The notes below the pieces were generated by a model. That model made no database searches. It was not told the DNA's origin and saw only the letters and a program-made list of their open reading frames with translations. A program made the position numbers and the translations under genes. From assembly GCA_003665825.1 (NCBI GenBank), contig QPFY01000021.1, positions 241,882 through 305,881 of the forward strand: a stretch of 64,000 nucleotides of DNA. The letters run 5' to 3'. Positions 60,399-64,000 of the stretch are shown one piece after another; the first letter of the stretch is position 1; every line of letters begins with the position of its first letter. Source of the stretch: Microbotryum silenes-acaulis (Eukaryota > Basidiomycota > Microbotryomycetes > Microbotryales > Microbotryaceae).

Positions 60399-63300
60399 AT
60401 GGCTACGACCTCGGTGGATTCCGGGTCCGCCACTCATCGCGGCCTTATGGGCAACCTGTATGGCAATGTCGACGCCACAAATTGGGGAACGGCCAAGGAT
60501 CGACTCCAACGGGTGTTGGAGGGCGATGGCCGGTTCAAGCACGTCACGACCGAACTCAGCGTTGGCCCCAAGCCCGAACAGTCCGAGTTCACCCGTACGC
60601 TGGGTGGCTCCACTGTGGCCGACGTAGCCACGTTCCGTACACAACATCGGAACTACCGTCATGACGTCGACGACCTCGATCAAGCCTTGGCGCAGGCCCG
60701 CAACATCTTGTTCGTGTGCCTGGGGAGGCCACGTTCGCGCGCATCGCAGACCAGCCAACGCACGAGCTGTGGGCGGCCCTCGATAAGGATCTCGGCGCCG
60801 CATCCCACGACTTCGCGCGGTCGGAGAAACTTGATGCTCTTTTCCAATACCAAGCCTACGTCGATGGAGACCCTCTCGACCCTTGGTTGTCGCGCTTCAA
60901 CCGGCTGTTCGTCGATCTCAACGCCGCGCATGTTTCCCGCGACAAGGCCTACCAGCGCGCCAAGATCGACGGGGTCAAGTACACGCAAGCTGAGTTTGAC
61001 AAGTGGGTTCCGCCGCCTGCGTTGTCGGAAGGCATCCGCATGGACCTCTTGAAGGCGAGGATGCCACGGCCTATTGTCACGGTTATCGACGCCCTCGGCC
61101 CTATCCCGTCGCTCAGTGATGTGGAGGGCGCGATTCGTCGCGCGGCGATGTCTCGCTCTTCCGGCACCGACGTCGCCGAAGCCCTCGCGGCGAAGACTCA
61201 GGGTCGTCGCAGGCGCCCCGCTCGTTCGTCAGGCAAACCGAAGTCCAGTTTTCTCTCGGCTTCGAAGGTACCGGGTCTCGTGGACAAGTGGCCGCACGGG
61301 TTGCGCAGAACGGTCGCCTGAGGCTGGGCCCGTCGCAGTGTCGGAAATGCTACGAGCAGGGTCATCTTGGCGACGAATGTACCGTCCCCTCGACCGAACT
61401 GTGCCGTCGTCGGGTTGCCGTCTTAGCCAAGCACAACATCTCCATCGGCGCGGCCGACGCGATGGCGCTCGTGGCTGAGTACGGTCCCGACCCATCGGTT
61501 GACGACGACTCTTACGAGAACTATTTTGCCGAGGTCGCCCTTGACACCGAAGTCTCTGCGCTGTACTTGCACGACGGTCCCCGCTACCTCCTCGACTCGG
61601 GGGCGACGCGCCACATGACCACTCGTCGGGATCTCTTGGTCGACTTCCAGCCTTTCACGACGGAGCGGGTGCGCGTAGTCGGCGCATTCAAGTCCAGCGC
61701 CATGGCTGTCGGCAAGGGCACCCTTCGCTTTGACGCCAATGGCGCGCCTCTCGAGCTCCGCGACGTCCTTCTCGTCCCGGGTCTGTCCGCCGAGCTCGTC
61801 TCTCTTGCCAGTCTCATGAAGGATGGGTACCAGCTGTCTGGGATTTGCGACGCCGCGGGCGCACACTCTGGTCTCACCGTCTCGGGTCCGGCTTCGAGTC
61901 TCACCTTTGCTCTCGATCGCAACCACTACGTTCTCCAGGCGAGTCCGGCCTCACCTCCTCTGGCGGATCACCACGCGCTGACAGCCACCTCCTTGCCTAC
62001 AGATGTAGTGCTTTGGCATCAGCGTTTGGGTCATCTGTCCTGGGGTCGTTTGGTAGAACTTGCTAAGTCGGGCGACATTTCCCTCGACATCTCTGCTGTA
62101 ACCCGGGATCAACTTCGTCTCCTCGATCAGTGCGATGCCTGCTGCTCCGGCAAGGCCGTGTCTGCCCCCAGTCGTGAGGCTGCCCACCACCCCGCCGACG
62201 TGTGGGGGCCTTCCCCTGTCCCTGCTCTCTCCGGCGTCCGATATCTGTGCGGTGTCACGGATGAATACTCGCGTTTCCGCTGGGCTCGCGGCATTCGGCT
62301 CAAGAGCGAGGCTTCGTCCGTACTCAAGGGCTTCGTTGCGATGTCGAAAATCCAGTATGCTGGCCCGGGAGTGGCGACCTTGCGCACGGATAGGGGGGTG
62401 AGTTCGTCAACAACGACCTCCGGGATTGGCTTGCTGAGCGGGGCATTTTTCACGAGCTATCCACGGCATACGAGCACGGTCAGATGGGCATACAGGAACG
62501 GAGTTGGCGTACGATTTTCAACTCTGTTCGGGCGTGGCTTCATCGTTCAGGACTGCCGTCATCGCTGTGGGAAGAGGCTGCGCAGGCGGCCATCTACATT
62601 ATCAACCTCCTCCCGTCGTCGCTCTGCAGCAGCGCACCCCTGATGCCGTTCTTCACGCCGCTGCGAGTCCCGTTACGTCCCCCCGGTCGTCCCAGCATCG
62701 GATCGTGTCAAAACCTGGGGCTGCGCCGCCCAGGTACCGTTCGCTCCCCGAGCAACGTTCCAACAAGTTGGCTCCGCGTTCGCGCCTGTGCTACTTTGTC
62801 GGGTACTCTTTGCGCTCTAAGGCCTGGCGCTTCTACGACCCGGTTGGCAACAAGGTCTTCGAGTCGTCTCAGGCCAAGTTCTTCGAAGATCGCTTCTTCC
62901 CGCCGCGGCAAACCCTGTACCTACTGTTGTTGCGCCCGCCGTTCTGTCCTATCCGTCCGTCCCGCGCAGAGTTCCTCCGCCCGACCTTCCCCCTGACGAC
63001 GACGATACTGTCAATCCTGCGGGCGTCGCACCCGCCGTCGCGGCCGCTCCCGCTGTTGCCCCCGCCGTTGCTGTCCCGCCCGCGGCTGGTCCGGTCGACG
63101 TTGTGGCCCCACCTGTCCCGCCCTCCCTCGTGTTCTCCAATCCGGGTCCGGCGAACGCCCCTCCTGTAGGTGATCGTTCCACTCGTGCTCGTCGCCCCCC
63201 TGACTACCTGGGTTTCGCCCGCGCGGCTCACGACTTGGAGTTCGCCGCGCACGCCTCCGTCTCGATCGAGGACTTTGACGAGGACGATCCCGACGTCCAG

Positions 63301-64000
63301 CTGTACTCGTACGAGGAAGCGACTGCCTTTCTTGCCAAAGTCGATAAGGACGACGCCCCTACCGTTCGCGCGGCACTCGCTGGTTCGTTCCGCGACTACT
63401 GGCTGGCGGCCATGGCGACCGAGGAGGGCGCACTGGCGGCGAAGCAAACATTTTCCAAGCCGCTTCGTCCCCCTCGCGGGGCTATCATAATCGGCAGTAT
63501 GTGGGTCCTCATGGTGAAGCGCGACGCCGAGGGCAAAATCGTAAAGTACAAAGCTCGCCTCGTTGCGCGTGGGGACATGCAGAGGCGTCGGGGTGAGCAA
63601 ATTGACTCGTTCTCGCCTACTGGCCGCGCCGCCTCCATCGCCTGCTGCTCGCCCTTGCCGTTGAGAACGAGTGGGAGACCCGGCAATTCGACGTCTCGTC
63701 GGCATACCTCAACGGCAATCTCGGTGGGACGGAGATCTACATGCGTCTGCCCAGTGGGCAAGTCGTGCGCCTTCAGCGCGCGCTGTACGGACTCGTCCAG
63801 GCGGGTAGGGAGTGGTACAAGGTCTTCACCGAGTGGATTTTGTCGATTGGCTTCACGCGTACCGACAGCAATCATGCCGTCTTCATTCGCAGGGAAGGGG
63901 ATAAGCGCTGTTTCCTTTCCATTCATGTCGACAACGGACTGCTCACGGGTGACGGCGACCTCGATGGCGTTCTCACTCAGCTCAAGGCGCGTTTTGAGGC
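60399..64000 (+). pseudogene. copia-3 gag-pol, several frameshifts, HVDN at RT motif C
   Basis: Gag from ATG 60399 (MATTSVDSGSATHRG...). Frameshift near 60725, then LDPWLSRFNRLFVDL. Another near 61300 before the knuckle CRKCYEQGHLGDEC. Protease: YLLDSGATRHMTT. Integrase: LWHQRLGHLSWGRL, CDACCSGKA, VTDEYSRFRWA, TLRTDRG; then a frame change near 62400 and SSLWEEAAQAAIYIINLLPS; another, then LCYFVGYSLRSKAWRFYDP. RT: MWVLMVKRDAEGKIVKYKARLVARGDMQ, a frame change near 63620, [12 protein letters not shown] (motif A Asp), [16 protein letters not shown] and [11 protein letters not shown], where the family has VDD. The number of frame breaks shows an inactive copy. Confidence 0.85.

Larger units (their letters stand above)
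60127..64000 (+). mobile_element. copia-3: 5' LTR and most of gag-pol, continues past window
   Basis: Third copia family. A putative 5' LTR of about 207 bp starts TGTTGGGAATGAGGG (60127) and ends just before TGGTAGCG (60334), a match to the 3' end of initiator tRNA-Met as in Ty1. It is followed by a frameshifted gag-pol. The right part, including the end of RT, RNase H and the 3' LTR, lies outside the window. Confidence 0.8.

Overview
The window is nuclear DNA of a GC-rich, intron-rich fungus. Genes carry many short introns of roughly 50-100 nt with GT(A/G)AG(T) donors, and the conserved proteins are fungal. A KDZ-type DNA transposase with its cysteine-cluster domain, a chromodomain Ty3/gypsy element, Ty1/copia elements, a Helitron and a LINE with an APE endonuclease point to Basidiomycota. 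Pucciniomycotina/Microbotryomycetes is my best guess from codon and intron style; this is inference, since no marker gene settles it.

Layout. (1) 1-13.5 kb is a compact housekeeping block: a Ted1/Cdc1-type metallophosphoesterase (cut by the window start), an Rcf2-like HIG1 mitochondrial protein, the DEAD-box helicase Dbp8, the U1 snRNP zinc-finger protein U1-C, the U6-associated LSm3, a low-complexity protein of unknown function, and the 60S-assembly GTPase Nog1. U1-C and LSm3 are divergent from one short intergenic region, as are the Rcf2-like gene and DBP8. (2) 14.6-22.8 kb holds an unrecognised multi-exon gene containing a 42-bp inverted repeat, and a KDZ transposase gene on the minus strand with one homopolymer frameshift. 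(3) 23.6-64 kb is almost entirely nested and rearranged transposable elements, with one tRNA-Phe gene.

Element order in the repeat-rich part: copia-1 5' relic (23.6-24.6), copia-2 with both LTRs (24.57-29.42), a 5'-truncated LINE with its RT core deleted in frame (29.42-32.68), a decayed Helitron N-domain relic on + (33.1-34.4), a nearly complete Helitron on - with a recognisable 3' end (34.45 to about 40 kb), tRNA-Phe(GAA) (40.5), LINE-B copy 1 with ORF1 and a truncated ORF2 (40.6-45.9), a gypsy chromovirus with a 2121-codon uninterrupted ORF and near-identical LTRs (45.9-53.3), a second divergent gypsy LTR (LTR-A) split by LINE-B copy 2 (53.3-59.2), a copia-4 3' end (59.2-59.47), a LINE endonuclease fragment on - (59.47-59.99), and copia-3 running off the right edge (60.1-64.0).

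Points most worth a second look: the TAATG stop-start junction joining LINE ORF1 and ORF2; two 99.7% identical LINE copies in different contexts that share one frameshift just after the RT FADD box; the DN (not DD) RT motif in an otherwise open gypsy ORF; tRNA-like A-box/B-box segments inside two diverged gypsy LTRs; and copia primer-binding sites that match tRNA anticodon arms rather than tRNA 3' ends. All functional calls come from reading motifs by eye; exon borders are the best canonical fits and are not supported by transcripts.
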